The notes beneath the pieces were generated by a model. That model was not told where the DNA came from, ran no database searches, and worked only from the letters and a program-made list of their open reading frames with translations. 64,000 nt of DNA from Lysobacter arvi (GTDB lineage Bacteria > Pseudomonadota > Gammaproteobacteria > Xanthomonadales > Xanthomonadaceae): assembly GCA_031216755.1 (NCBI GenBank), contig JARUHG010000004.1, forward strand, positions 1 through 64,000, in the 5' to 3' direction. This document shows, in pieces, positions 17,117 through 25,227 of the stretch. The translations under genes and the position numbers were made by a program. Numbering within the stretch: the stretch's first letter is position 1; every line of letters starts with the position of its first letter.

Positions 17117-17147
17117 GAATGCCCCGCTTATGGCGGGGCATTCTTTT
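17117..17147 (+). terminator. Rho-independent terminator after hppA
   Basis: An 11-bp perfect stem (17117-17127 with 17133-17143), loop TTATG and a run TTTT. It terminates hppA, and its distal edge overlaps the stop codon of the convergent acyltransferase-like gene. Confidence 0.85.
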
Positions 17148-18036
17148 AAGTGCTGTGTATGGCGGCTTCCGCCCGATGCCACCTGTCGAGCAACGCAGGC
17201 CACATCATCCATTGATCAGGCTCGGCAAGGATGCGCTTTCCGATGCAATCATTCACTTTGCTGGCGATCTCCCAATCTGCGCGAGACCTGCAATCGATTG
17301 GTGCATCGAGCACGATTTCGACGCCTTCACCTCGCCTGAAACAGTACATCGGCACGACCACGGCAGAGAATCGCGATACGAGCTGATAGATTCCTGAAGG
17401 AGATACGGCAGGCTTGCCAAGAAATGGCGCAACCAACGTTTGTGATTGCGGCAGGCAAGTATCCAGCATCGTTGCAACGACGCCACCATCCTTTAGCTGT
17501 CGCGCTATCGCAACCGCTGACTTCGAACTGACAGGCATTAGCCTAATACGCAGCCTACCTAGTTCTTCCAGTCGAGCCTTCAACAGATGCTCGTCGGCAG
17601 GAGCTACTGCTGCGCCGGTCACGATTAAGAGGTCGTCGATTACGCCTCTACACGCAAGCAGGCTTTTGTAGAAACACCCGAAATTGGAACAGCCGAGCAG
17701 CAGTCCCCGTCCCGACCGACGAATGGCAAGGATTTCGTCCAGTGGAGTTCCGGTCAGTTGGATTGACTGGCCGAGGATTGCCTCCTCCGGCGCATGTTGT
17801 AGGAACAATGTGTCGGCCAAGAATTCGGACGGCAGCCGAAGCACTGCGCGCTCCAAGTTGGAGCTGTAGTGGCCGGCGGCAGCCAATGCGGACCGCACCG
17901 CGGGAGCGTAGGAGGCCATCCACGGGTCAGGGCGTGCTCGCATCCACGCTTGCAGCAGGCCACGAGTAGCACTCGGCCACCTTGTCATCATCCATGGCAT
18001 CCAAGCGCCGAACTCTGGGGCGCGCAGCGCACTCAT
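17146..18036 (-). CDS. LpxL-like acyltransferase homologue without catalytic dyad
   Basis: A 296-residue protein related to lipid A late acyltransferases (LABLAT). It aligns by eye with the true LpxL-type protein at 58498: GRGLLL (110-114), QLKDGGVVATMLDT, LVAPFLGKPAVSPSG and the C-terminal EPDQWMMWPALLDRWHR. However, the HxxxxD/E motif (SGHFMTLE in the paralogue) reads CSNFGCFY (about 116-123), so His and Glu are absent and acyl transfer by the normal mechanism is unlikely. Base composition is lower in GC than neighbours. It is the last gene of a cassette after a peptide and a secreted protein. No ATG, GTG or TTG exists further upstream in frame, although the sequence before 18036 still looks protein-like. 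Confidence 0.7.
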   Translation of the reverse strand: MSALRAPEFGAWMPWMMTRWPSATRGLLQAWMRARPDPWMASYAPAVRSALAAAGHYSSNLERAVLRLPSEFLADTLFLQHAPEEAILGQSIQLTGTPLDEILAIRRSGRGLLLGCSNFGCFYKSLLACRGVIDDLLIVTGAAVAPADEHLLKARLEELGRLRIRLMPVSSKSAVAIARQLKDGGVVATMLDTCLPQSQTLVAPFLGKPAVSPSGIYQLVSRFSAVVVPMYCFRRGEGVEIVLDAPIDCRSRADWEIASKVNDCIGKRILAEPDQWMMWPALLDRWHRAEAAIHST

Positions 18037-18107
18037 GCGAGACTCTCGCGCCAGGATGCGGCGCGTCCTGAGGTAATCCCAATCATCCAGCGCCCTTTCG
18101 TGAAACT

Positions 18108-18842
18108 TCAGTTGAGCTTGCAGCCGCTGATCTGATCGTCCGAATCACGGGGCCAAAGTACTTCAGCCCTGTCGGAAGCACCAGGAATGGAAAGCGGAAC
18201 ATCGATCTCCGTACCCGGCGGCGCCGCCCAGATTTGTTTACCTTCCTGGGTGATCGCGATGCTCTTAGGTCGCGAAAACCTGAATTTCGCGCAGGTGAAG
18301 TGGGGTACAGTCAGGGCCGCTATTCCGCCACTTGCGCGCTTCCATCCGGCACGTGCCTGCAAGGCCGCATCGTTCAGATACCCAAGCGTCACTGCTTCTG
18401 CCGATGGAACGATTCGAACCCTCATCGACAGCAACAGCGTTCCTTTAGGAACATTCGCGACTACCTGGGCGTCGTTCACCTTGGCCGCAGGAATCTCCGG
18501 AAACACCACTTCCCCAGTCTCCTTTATTTCGACCGGCCACGACTCCCCCCTGTTTTCGATGTCGAGTCGCAGCTTACTCAGTACATCAGGAGGTAAGGGA
18601 GTCATGCGTTTACCGGTTGCTACAAAGAGCAGTCTGGCCTTGTCCCGCTCTGATAGAGGTACAGCACTGAACCTTTTCAGGTACCGCGGCGCGTTGGCGA
18701 AGTCGAATTCCTGGGGATTGCGAACGCCCTGCACAGGAATCGTAGGCAATGTAGCGTTCACATTGTCGGCTGTCGCCGACACTGGCAAGACAAGGATGAG
18801 AGCGAGCGGAGCGGATACCGCGAATCGAGAAAACCGGGTCAT
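18108..18842 (-). CDS. Secreted hypothetical protein in low-GC cassette
   Basis: A 244-residue protein with a clear signal peptide (MTRFSRFAVSAPLALILVLP...ATA), so exported to the periplasm or beyond. The mature part has two cysteines, one in PHFTCAKF and one three residues before the C-terminus (SGCKLN), which could form a disulfide. No family was recognised; the sequence is mixed alpha/beta-like without repeats. It lies between a 38-residue peptide gene and the LpxL-like gene, all minus strand, with gaps of 59 and 71 bp. Lower GC than its surroundings suggests recent acquisition. Function unknown. Confidence 0.7.
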   Translation of the reverse strand: MTRFSRFAVSAPLALILVLPVSATADNVNATLPTIPVQGVRNPQEFDFANAPRYLKRFSAVPLSERDKARLLFVATGKRMTPLPPDVLSKLRLDIENRGESWPVEIKETGEVVFPEIPAAKVNDAQVVANVPKGTLLLSMRVRIVPSAEAVTLGYLNDAALQARAGWKRASGGIAALTVPHFTCAKFRFSRPKSIAITQEGKQIWAAPPGTEIDVPLSIPGASDRAEVLWPRDSDDQISGCKLN

Positions 18843-18865
18843 GTGACGTTCCAAGCATCCCAGAA

Positions 18866-18894
18866 GGCAGCGCCCCTCAATGAAGGGCGCTGCC
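18866..18894 (-). terminator. Strong hairpin between peptide gene and downstream genes
   Basis: GGCAGCGCCC (18866-18875) pairs perfectly with GGGCGCTGCC (18885-18894) across a 9-nt loop. On the minus strand it begins 7 nt after the stop of the 38-residue peptide. No T-run follows, so it may be a partial terminator or 3' stabiliser that keeps peptide mRNA more abundant than the downstream genes. Confidence 0.55.
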
Positions 18895-18901
18895 GCTTCA
18901 C

Positions 18902-19018
18902 TTACGAAACCCAGCAAGTGCACCAACCGCTAGCTAGTTGACACATATCTGTCGTGAGTGTCGGAACTGGCTCTCGAAAGGCAAGAAGGGACGCGATAGC
19001 GGATATGACGGTCTTCAC
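18902..19018 (-). CDS. 38-residue Cys/Trp-rich peptide, possible RiPP precursor
   Basis: A 38-residue reading frame starting with GTG at 19018, with a strong Shine-Dalgarno (AAGGAG, 7 nt upstream). It begins MKTVISAIASLLAFREPVP and ends TLTTDMCQLASGWCTCWVS. The C-terminal 14 residues hold three Cys, two Trp and several Ser/Thr, while the N-terminal part is free of Cys and looks leader-like. Codons such as ATA, CTA and CGA are rare in this genome. It is followed by a strong hairpin and then by a secreted protein and an LpxL-like gene. A modified or secreted peptide is an inference; no known RiPP-modifying enzyme is adjacent. A regulatory leader peptide is the alternative. Confidence 0.5.
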   Translation of the reverse strand: MKTVISAIASLLAFREPVPTLTTDMCQLASGWCTCWVS

Positions 19019-19331
19019 GGGTGTTCTCCTTGAGGGTGAGACTGGCTAGTCCTCCGCTGGCCGACCCGAAGTCGTCATGACTTCGGATCGCGGCGGGGGT
19101 CACCTGTACTAGGCGACGCTTCACGATCACCGTCCTCACTGTTGCCCGGCAATGGGATCTTTTCGGCACGTGAGCTCCCGAGCGGACCCGACTGGCAGAG
19201 CGCCGACACCCACCCGCCGCCGCGCCCTGTCCGAGCGCCATTGCTGCACAGCAGCAGCGGTCCACGTAAAATGGCCGGCCCAAACCCCCGCCCCGCCGTC
19301 CTGGCGCGGCCTTCAGCAGTTGGAGCAACGC
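19019..19331. other. Intergenic region with hairpin, between cassette and ppa
   Basis: About 310 bp separating the divergent cassette and ppa. It holds a perfect 8-bp inverted repeat CCGAAGTC-gtcat-GACTTCGG at 19066-19086, about 50 bp upstream of the peptide start, which could be an operator or 5' UTR hairpin. TAAAAT at 19267-19272 is a possible -10 for ppa. No further gene is supported. Confidence 0.4.
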
Positions 19332-19880
19332 ATGGGCCTGGACCTCGTCCCCACCGGCAAGAACCCGCCGGATGAGATCAACGTCATCATCGAAATCCCC
19401 AAGGACGCCGAGCCGGTCAAGTACGAGGTCGACAAGGCTTCGGGCGCGATCTTCGTCGACCGCATCCTGTCCACGCCGATGCGCTATCCGTGCAACTACG
19501 GCTATGTCCCGCACACGCTGTGCGGCGATGGCGATCCGGCCGACGTGCTGGTGATCCTGCCGCTGCCTCTGGTGCCGGGTTCGGTGATCCGCGCCGTGCC
19601 GGTGGGCGTGCTGAAGATGAGCGACGAGGCCGGATCCGACGAGAAGCTGATCGCCGTGCCGGTGCCGAAGATCTTCAGCGGCTACTCGCACATCACCGAC
19701 ATCGAACAGGTGTCCAAGCACTGGCTCGAGCGCATCGGCCACTTCTTCGAGCACTACAAGGACCTGGAGAAGGGCAAGTGGGTGAAGATCGAAGGCTGGG
19801 GCGGCGCCGCCGAAGCCAAGGCGATCCTCACCGACGCGATCGCGCGCTACAACGCCGAAGAAGACAAGCCGAAGTTCTGA
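19332..19880 (+). CDS. ppa: Inorganic pyrophosphatase (soluble, family I)
   Basis: A 182-residue family I soluble pyrophosphatase hydrolysing PPi to phosphate in the cytoplasm. The metal site signature is present as DGDPADVLV, together with NVIIEIPKD, KYEVDKASGAIFVDRIL, YPCNYGYVPHT and the C-terminal HFFEHYKDLEKGKWVKIEGW. The start at 19332 matches the family N-terminus and has TTGGAGC upstream; the frame is open further 5' but that part is not protein-like. It is separated from hppA by the low-GC cassette. A terminator follows. Confidence 0.96.
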   Translation: MGLDLVPTGKNPPDEINVIIEIPKDAEPVKYEVDKASGAIFVDRILSTPMRYPCNYGYVPHTLCGDGDPADVLVILPLPLVPGSVIRAVPVGVLKMSDEAGSDEKLIAVPVPKIFSGYSHITDIEQVSKHWLERIGHFFEHYKDLEKGKWVKIEGWGGAAEAKAILTDAIARYNAEEDKPKF

Positions 19881-19908
19881 TCGGCCTGCCGTCCGACGCG
19901 CAACGAAG

Positions 19909-19933
19909 AAGGCCGCCAATGAGCGGCCTTTTT
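19909..19933 (+). terminator. Rho-independent terminator after ppa
   Basis: AAGGCCGC pairs with GCGGCCTT across CAATGA, followed by TTTTT. It lies 28 bp after the ppa stop and also sits at the 3' end of the convergent hydroxylase-like gene. Confidence 0.8.
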
Positions 19934-19941
19934 CGTTCCGG

Positions 19942-20931
19942 TCACGCGTTGTCGCCGATGTCGCGCTGGCGCTGTGCGGCCGTGCCGGTCGGGCTTTCCG
20001 CGGTGCTCACGGCGAACTTGCCGACGATGGTCATCAGCGCGTTGAACCAGCGCAGTTCGTTCTTCAGCACCAGCGGCTGGCTCGGTCCGCGGATCTCTTC
20101 GATGAAGCGTTGCAGCGTCGCCGCGTAACGCGGGCGGCCTTCCTCGCGTTCGCCGAACTCGAACCACAATCCCTGCCACTGCCGCGCGAAGCGCATCGCG
20201 ATCTGGCGTACCTGCGGCAGATTCGCATGCGGCATCGCATCGGCGATGAGCAGGCCGAGGTGATCGTTGAGCTCCCACGGGCTCATCACGACCGGCACGT
20301 TCACGCGCTCGCAGGCGAACGTCGCGACTTCGCCCGGCGCAGGCGCGATGTGCACGCACTGCCAGCCCGCACGCGGCGCATCGTGCGGGCGACCGCGGTT
20401 GACCAGGTCCCAGAAACGGCCGCCGCCGACGGTGTCCACCACCAGGTGCACGCGCGACTGGACGGCATCGTTGAGCACGCGATGCTGGCGCCAGGTGTCG
20501 AAGATCCAGCATTCGCCGGCCGCCATGTTGATGACGGCCTTGTCGCATTCGAACTGCACCGTCGGCTGGGTGACGACGGGGATGTGCACGCGCACGCGTT
20601 CGGCCCAGTAGTAGCCCTGGTCCGCATGGCGCGTGACTTCGGCATGGCCCGACAGCCGCATCAGGCGGCTGCGGCCCACGGTTGCACCGAGGCTGGCGAA
20701 CACCTGCGTGAGATACGGGCAGCGCAGCAGTTCCGGCGTGGGCCGCATCGGACCGGCAAAGGCCTCGTTGTCCGGATCGCCGCCGACGGCCACCAGCGGC
20801 AACATCGAATTGCCTGCGAATCCCTGCGGATGCGGCTTCCACGGCCCCTCGCCCAGCGCGGCGATTTCCGCCTCAAGCGCGGCCGCGTCGAAGCTCACGG
20901 GCAACTGGATGAAGGGCACCTGCAGTTTCAT
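19942..20931 (-). CDS. Aspartyl/asparaginyl beta-hydroxylase-like oxygenase
   Basis: A 329-residue protein with the aspartyl/asparaginyl hydroxylase cupin core, expected to be a 2-oxoglutarate and Fe(II) oxygenase. The iron site is seen as His102 in RHADQGYYWAERVRVHIPV and His150 in WIFDTWRQHRVLN, with Arg160 in SRVHLVVD for 2-oxoglutarate. This family uses two His and no Asp, which matches. The C-terminal 150 residues are not recognised. Substrate is unknown; it could be a protein or a small molecule. The ATG at 20931 precedes the first recognisable strand. It is downstream of the TonB-dependent receptor in the same direction, but a strong terminator separates them. Confidence 0.75.
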   Translation of the reverse strand: MKLQVPFIQLPVSFDAAALEAEIAALGEGPWKPHPQGFAGNSMLPLVAVGGDPDNEAFAGPMRPTPELLRCPYLTQVFASLGATVGRSRLMRLSGHAEVTRHADQGYYWAERVRVHIPVVTQPTVQFECDKAVINMAAGECWIFDTWRQHRVLNDAVQSRVHLVVDTVGGGRFWDLVNRGRPHDAPRAGWQCVHIAPAPGEVATFACERVNVPVVMSPWELNDHLGLLIADAMPHANLPQVRQIAMRFARQWQGLWFEFGEREEGRPRYAATLQRFIEEIRGPSQPLVLKNELRWFNALMTIVGKFAVSTAESPTGTAAQRQRDIGDNA

Positions 20932-21011
20932 CGCGACGGGGTCTGACGGGTCCGGTGCCCATCGTACCGTCGCCGGCGCCCGAATCAGCAAAGCGCGACC
21001 ATCCGTGCCGC

Positions 21012-21042
21012 AAAAAAACTACGGCCCCTTTCGGGGCCGTAG
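21012..21042 (-). terminator. Rho-independent terminator of the TonB-dependent receptor
   Basis: CTACGGCCCC (21019-21028), loop, GGGGCCGTAG (21033-21042), followed on the minus strand by seven T (21012-21018). It ends the receptor gene. Confidence 0.9.
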
Positions 21043-21071
21043 TGGTCTTACGTGATGCGTACAGCGATCGA

Positions 21072-23903
21072 TCAGAAGCGCTGACGGTACTGGACGTAGT
21101 AGAACGCGCCCGGCAGGTCGTACTGAGCATCGAAGTTGTTGTACGACGAGCTGTACGAGACCGGCGGATCCTTGTCGAACACGTTGTTGGCGCCGACGGA
21201 GACCGTCGCGTTCCACGGCGTGTTGTAGCGGACCTGGACGTCGTGATACGTCACGGCGCCCACGTAGTTGCGCGGTGCAGCGCCATCAGCGGTCACGCGG
21301 TACGGATCCGAGCAGTAGGCCTCGGCCAGCGTCATGTCTTCCTCGTCGTAGAGCACGCAATCTTCGTCCATGCCGGACTTGTAGCGCATGCCCCAGGTCG
21401 CACCGAAGTCACCGTAGCTCCAATCCAGGTACAGGTTGGACTTGATGCGCCAGTACGGATCGTCCTGCAGGTACAGGCCCTGGCGCTGCTCGGCCAGCGA
21501 GTCCTCGGTGGCCTTGACGGACCAGTCGGAGGTGTAGCTCGTATCCCACGTGATCGAGAACTTGCCGAACGAGGTTTCCGGCAGGCGGTAGTTCAGGGTC
21601 ACGTCGTAGCCTTCGACCTCGTACGACGCGAGGTTGAGCAGCGGCATGTCGAGCTGCGTGATGATGTACGGCGAGCCAGGGTAGCTCGGGTCACGCGAGT
21701 ACAGACCGCAGTAGACAGCCTGCTCGGCCGCGGTACCCGAATAGCACTTGTCGAGGATGAACGTCGCTTCCGGACGGGTGATCGCGTTCTCGATCTCGAT
21801 CTTGTACCAGTCGACCGAGATGTCGAAGCCTTCCAGCCAGCTCGGGTTGTACACGAAGCCCAGGGTGCGGGTCTCCGAGGTTTCCGGCTGCAGGTTCGGG
21901 TTCGAGGTCCAGGTGAACGGCTCGCCGGTCTGGGACGACGGCTGCTGGAATCCCGTCGGCACGCCTTCGTTGGCGCAGCGGGCAGCAGCCTGCGGGTTGG
22001 CGCCGCCGCCGTTGCACGGATCGACGTAGGTCTCGTACGAGTCGGTGTTGCCGGCATACAGGTTGTTGATCGTCGGGGCGCGGAAGCCCTCCGACCAGTT
22101 GCCGCGGAACATCAGGTCGTCGATCGGCTTCCAGCGGAAACCGAACTTGCTGTTCAGCGTGTTGCCGAAATTGCTGAAGTCCGAATAACGCGTGGCCAGC
22201 GAGAAGTCGAGCAGCTTGGCGCCCGGCATGTCGGCCAGGACCGGCACTGCCAGCTCCAGGTAGTACTCGTCCAGCTTGTACGCACCGGCGGTCGGCTTGG
22301 ACCCGTTGCCCGTGCTGAGGCCCGCGGCGATGAACGCGTCAGGCTCGAACTGGCCGCTCTCGGTGCGGTGCTCATAGCCCGCAGCAAAAGCCAGCGGGCC
22401 GGCCGGCAGGTCGACGATGTCGCCGCTGACGTTGGCGTAGTAGCTCTTCGACACCACGCTGCTGGAATCGTGCGCGGTGAACGCGGTGTACGCGATGGCT
22501 TCCGGCGAGATCGAACCGGTCGTGCCGATCGGATTGACCGGCACGCAGCCGGCGATCACGTCACCCGGGGTGCCGCAGCGGATGACGCCGTTGTCGTCGA
22601 AGCTCGGGCCGTAGGCGGCTTCGAGGTTGGCGAGGTTGAACAGACCATAGGTCAGGTCGTTCTCGTCGCTCTTGTCGTAGCGGTAGCCCACATCCCAGTC
22701 GAAGCTGCGGTCGCCGATTTCGAAGAAGCCTTCGAGGCCACCGTAGAAGTGCCAGTTCTTGACGTTCTGGTTGAACGAACGGCCACCCGACTCCTGGAAG
22801 CGGCGGTTGACGCCGATCAGATCCGTCGCGCCGCCGGGCTGGAACGACGGGGTGTCCACGTAGGCGCCGTTCGGGTTGGTGGGGTTGTAGTAGCTGTCGG
22901 CGCTCAGGGTCATGCCGGTCACCGGCATCGCGGCGAGCAACTGCTCCGAAATTCGCTCGTTGTAGAGCATCTCGGTCTTGAAACGCACGTTGTCGGTGAT
23001 GTCGTAGTTCGCCTGCGCGAACAGCGACGTGCGCTCCTGCGGCGTCAGCAGATAGTTGTCCGGGGCGCTGTTGTAGCCGTAGACGTTGCCGCTGAAGCGC
23101 GTACGCAGGCCGGTCACCGGGTCGATGACGTAGCGCACGTTATCCGTGCCTTCCACGACGAACGAGCCGGGGATACCCGTATTGCTCTGGCCGCCGAAGA
23201 AGGGCGGACCACCGGCCGAGATCTGGCGATCGCCCGCCATGACGGCTTCTTCCTTCACGTACGAGGCGCCGATCATCACGTTGCCGCGATCGTTACCCGT
23301 GCCGATGGTGAAGTCGTAGGCTTCGCGATTGCCGTCGCCCTGCGAGTACTGGCCCAGGTAGGCACCGGCTTCGGCCCCCTCGAAGTTCGACCGGGTGATG
23401 ATGTTGACCACGCCCGCGATGGCGTCCGAACCGTAGATGGTCGAGGCGCCGTCCTTCAGGACTTCCACGCGCTCGATCATCGCGGCCGGGATGGTGTTCA
23501 GATCGACGCTGCCGCCCAGGCCCTGGGTCCAGCGACGGCCATTGACCAGCACGAGCGTGCGGCCTTCGCCAAGGTTGCGCAGGCTGATGCCGGCCGAGCC
23601 GTCACCGCCGTTATTGACCGTGGTGTTCAGCGCGGCGCCGTTGCTCGAAATACGCTGCAGCACGTCGGCGACCGAGGTCACGCCCTGCTTCTGGATCTCG
23701 GCGCGGCTCAGGGTGAAGATCGGCTGCGAGGTCTCGACGTCGGCGCGCTTGATGCGCGAACCGGTGACTTCGATGCGATCGAGGGTGGTCGCCTGCTGCT
23801 CGCCGCCTTCCTGCGCGAAGGCAAACGCCGGCGCCAGCGCGATCGCGATACCGGCCGGCAGCATGCCGACGCGCATCGCGGTGCGCATATTGCGATGGTT
23901 CAT
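21072..23903 (-). CDS. TonB-dependent outer-membrane receptor
   Basis: A 943-residue outer-membrane beta-barrel receptor. It has a signal peptide (ending AFAFAQ), a TonB-box-like segment ([14 protein letters not shown]), a plug domain ([59 protein letters not shown]) and a long barrel ending in aromatic [10 protein letters not shown]. The plug type is the common Xanthomonadaceae one used for peptides, carbohydrates or siderophores; the substrate cannot be read here. GGAGAGAG precedes the ATG. A palindrome just upstream and an AraC gene suggest local regulation. Confidence 0.93.
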   Translation of the reverse strand: MNHRNMRTAMRVGMLPAGIAIALAPAFAFAQEGGEQQATTLDRIEVTGSRIKRADVETSQPIFTLSRAEIQKQGVTSVADVLQRISSNGAALNTTVNNGGDGSAGISLRNLGEGRTLVLVNGRRWTQGLGGSVDLNTIPAAMIERVEVLKDGASTIYGSDAIAGVVNIITRSNFEGAEAGAYLGQYSQGDGNREAYDFTIGTGNDRGNVMIGASYVKEEAVMAGDRQISAGGPPFFGGQSNTGIPGSFVVEGTDNVRYVIDPVTGLRTRFSGNVYGYNSAPDNYLLTPQERTSLFAQANYDITDNVRFKTEMLYNERISEQLLAAMPVTGMTLSADSYYNPTNPNGAYVDTPSFQPGGATDLIGVNRRFQESGGRSFNQNVKNWHFYGGLEGFFEIGDRSFDWDVGYRYDKSDENDLTYGLFNLANLEAAYGPSFDDNGVIRCGTPGDVIAGCVPVNPIGTTGSISPEAIAYTAFTAHDSSSVVSKSYYANVSGDIVDLPAGPLAFAAGYEHRTESGQFEPDAFIAAGLSTGNGSKPTAGAYKLDEYYLELAVPVLADMPGAKLLDFSLATRYSDFSNFGNTLNSKFGFRWKPIDDLMFRGNWSEGFRAPTINNLYAGNTDSYETYVDPCNGGGANPQAAARCANEGVPTGFQQPSSQTGEPFTWTSNPNLQPETSETRTLGFVYNPSWLEGFDISVDWYKIEIENAITRPEATFILDKCYSGTAAEQAVYCGLYSRDPSYPGSPYIITQLDMPLLNLASYEVEGYDVTLNYRLPETSFGKFSITWDTSYTSDWSVKATEDSLAEQRQGLYLQDDPYWRIKSNLYLDWSYGDFGATWGMRYKSGMDEDCVLYDEEDMTLAEAYCSDPYRVTADGAAPRNYVGAVTYHDVQVRYNTPWNATVSVGANNVFDKDPPVSYSSSYNNFDAQYDLPGAFYYVQYRQRF

Positions 23904-23927
23904 CTATCTCTCTCCAGATATCTGTTA

Positions 23928-23946
23928 TGGGCGTGTTAAACGCCCA
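23928..23946. promoter_or_regulatory. Palindromic operator-like site before the receptor gene
   Basis: TGGGCGT-gttaa-ACGCCCA is a perfect 7-bp inverted repeat 25 bp upstream of the receptor ATG. TAACAG overlapping its receptor-side edge with TTGATG 17 nt upstream may form a promoter, so a regulator bound here could control the receptor. Confidence 0.45.
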
Positions 23947-24113
23947 TCAAACTTAAGATCTGGGGAGCGCAACCGCTTTGCGGCTGACGCTGAGAGACTT
24001 TGCCCAATCTGCCTGCGAGGACACGATCTTCACGGTTGCCGCGATCCGTCACGCACATGCAATGTGCGCAATGCGTCCGGTCGCGACCGCGTTCGCACAT
24101 GAGCGCACGAACG

Positions 24114-24140
24114 AAAACGGCCGGCGGGTGCCGGCCGTTT
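24114..24140 (-). terminator. Rho-independent terminator after the AraC gene
   Basis: An 11-bp perfect stem (24115-24125 with 24130-24140) with a 4-nt loop and TTTT on the minus strand, 20 bp after the AraC-type gene stop. Confidence 0.85.
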
Positions 24141-24159
24141 GTTCGATCGCCGCAACCGG

Positions 24160-25083
24160 TCAGGCGTTCGTGGCGAGCGACTTGCGTTCCAGCGACTTGC
24201 GGGCTGCGGCCTGCGTCTTGCCTGGTTCGCCGCGCGTCGCGGCCGCGCGGTAGCGCGTGGCCGACACGCCGAAGCGGGCGCGGAACGCGCGCGCGAAGCT
24301 GCAGCAGTTGTCGAAGCCGCTGGCCGCGGCGACCTCGCCGATCATCATCGAGGTGCTGGTCAGCAGGTCCGCCGCGTGCTCCAGGCGCATGCGCGCCGAG
24401 GCCGCCTGCGGGCTCTCTTCATATAGGGAGTGGAACGTCTTGGAGAAGTACCAGCTGGAGAAACTGGTCAGCTCGGCCAGCTCGCTGATGCGGACCACGC
24501 GGTCGCAGTTGCCTTCCAGGTAGAGGCGCGCGCGCTGGAGGCGGCCGAACACCTGGCGCTTGCGGCTGCGCGAACGGCCCGGGCAACGCGGAATGCGCGC
24601 GGCGAGGTCGCGCTGGACGCCGGCCAGGTGCAGCAGGATCGGGCGCAACAGGGACGCGTCGAAGCTTGCGCCGGGGTTGTCGGCGAGACGGGCCGCCGCC
24701 TCGCGCCACAGGCGCAGGCCGATGCGGGCGTCATGGCGGGTCATCTGGCCGCGGCCGGCGTACAGGCCGCGGTCGGCGAACCGCGTCATCTCACGGAGCG
24801 CTTCACCGGTCAGGGTCAGGCCCACGCAGACCCCGAAGCGGTCGGCCTGGACCGTGGGCTTGGAATCCTTCTCGAAGGCGATCCAGTCGCCGCTACGCAG
24901 CCGGAACTTGCCTTCCTTCGCCTCGACCCACGAGCTGCCGTGCAGCTGCAACCAGAACGAGAAGCCTCCCGAAACCTGGACGCTGCCCAGCCGCGAGACG
25001 CCGATGCAACCGCCCTGAACCGCGCCCTCAGGCGAGTCGAGCTGCAGCAGCTGCCCGCGGTCCGCCCATTGCACTTGCTCCAT
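24160..25083 (-). CDS. AraC-family transcriptional regulator
   Basis: A 307-residue regulator with an N-terminal cupin-like sensor part (about 1-150, SGGFSFWLQLHG, FRLRSGDWIAFEKDSK) and the two-helix-turn-helix AraC domain at the C-terminus (about 198-285: RISELAELTSFSSWYFSKTFHSLY and IGEVAAASGFDNCCSFARAFRARFG). A small-molecule ligand is likely but unknown. It is transcribed towards the TonB-dependent receptor but ends in its own terminator. GAGGTGG precedes the ATG at 25083. The receptor and its upstream palindrome are the most plausible targets (inference). Confidence 0.9.
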   Translation of the reverse strand: MEQVQWADRGQLLQLDSPEGAVQGGCIGVSRLGSVQVSGGFSFWLQLHGSSWVEAKEGKFRLRSGDWIAFEKDSKPTVQADRFGVCVGLTLTGEALREMTRFADRGLYAGRGQMTRHDARIGLRLWREAAARLADNPGASFDASLLRPILLHLAGVQRDLAARIPRCPGRSRSRKRQVFGRLQRARLYLEGNCDRVVRISELAELTSFSSWYFSKTFHSLYEESPQAASARMRLEHAADLLTSTSMMIGEVAAASGFDNCCSFARAFRARFGVSATRYRAAATRGEPGKTQAAARKSLERKSLATNA

Positions 25084-25227
25084 TGGTCCACCTCATGTGC
25101 CGAGAATGGTCAATGGATTTGCCGTACACACCTGCTTCACATCAGGAAAGTTGGTGGAGACTTATCCGAAATCGCACCGAATGCAAAACCGAAGGATTTC
25201 CGATAGAACTTTTCTCAACCCGATCAA

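Noticed and set aside
14343..17141. Open frame of about 930 codons on the minus strand covering hppA
   Set aside because: Only its 3' part (14343-14861) with a signal peptide is a real gene; the rest is the shadow of hppA.
18930..19919. Long minus-strand open frame overlapping ppa and the peptide region
   Set aside because: Shadow of ppa; no start with a Shine-Dalgarno and no recognisable domain.
20955..23939. Open frame of about 990 codons opposite the TonB-dependent receptor
   Set aside because: Antisense shadow of a gene with complete motifs; composition is Arg/Val/Asp-rich and not protein-like.
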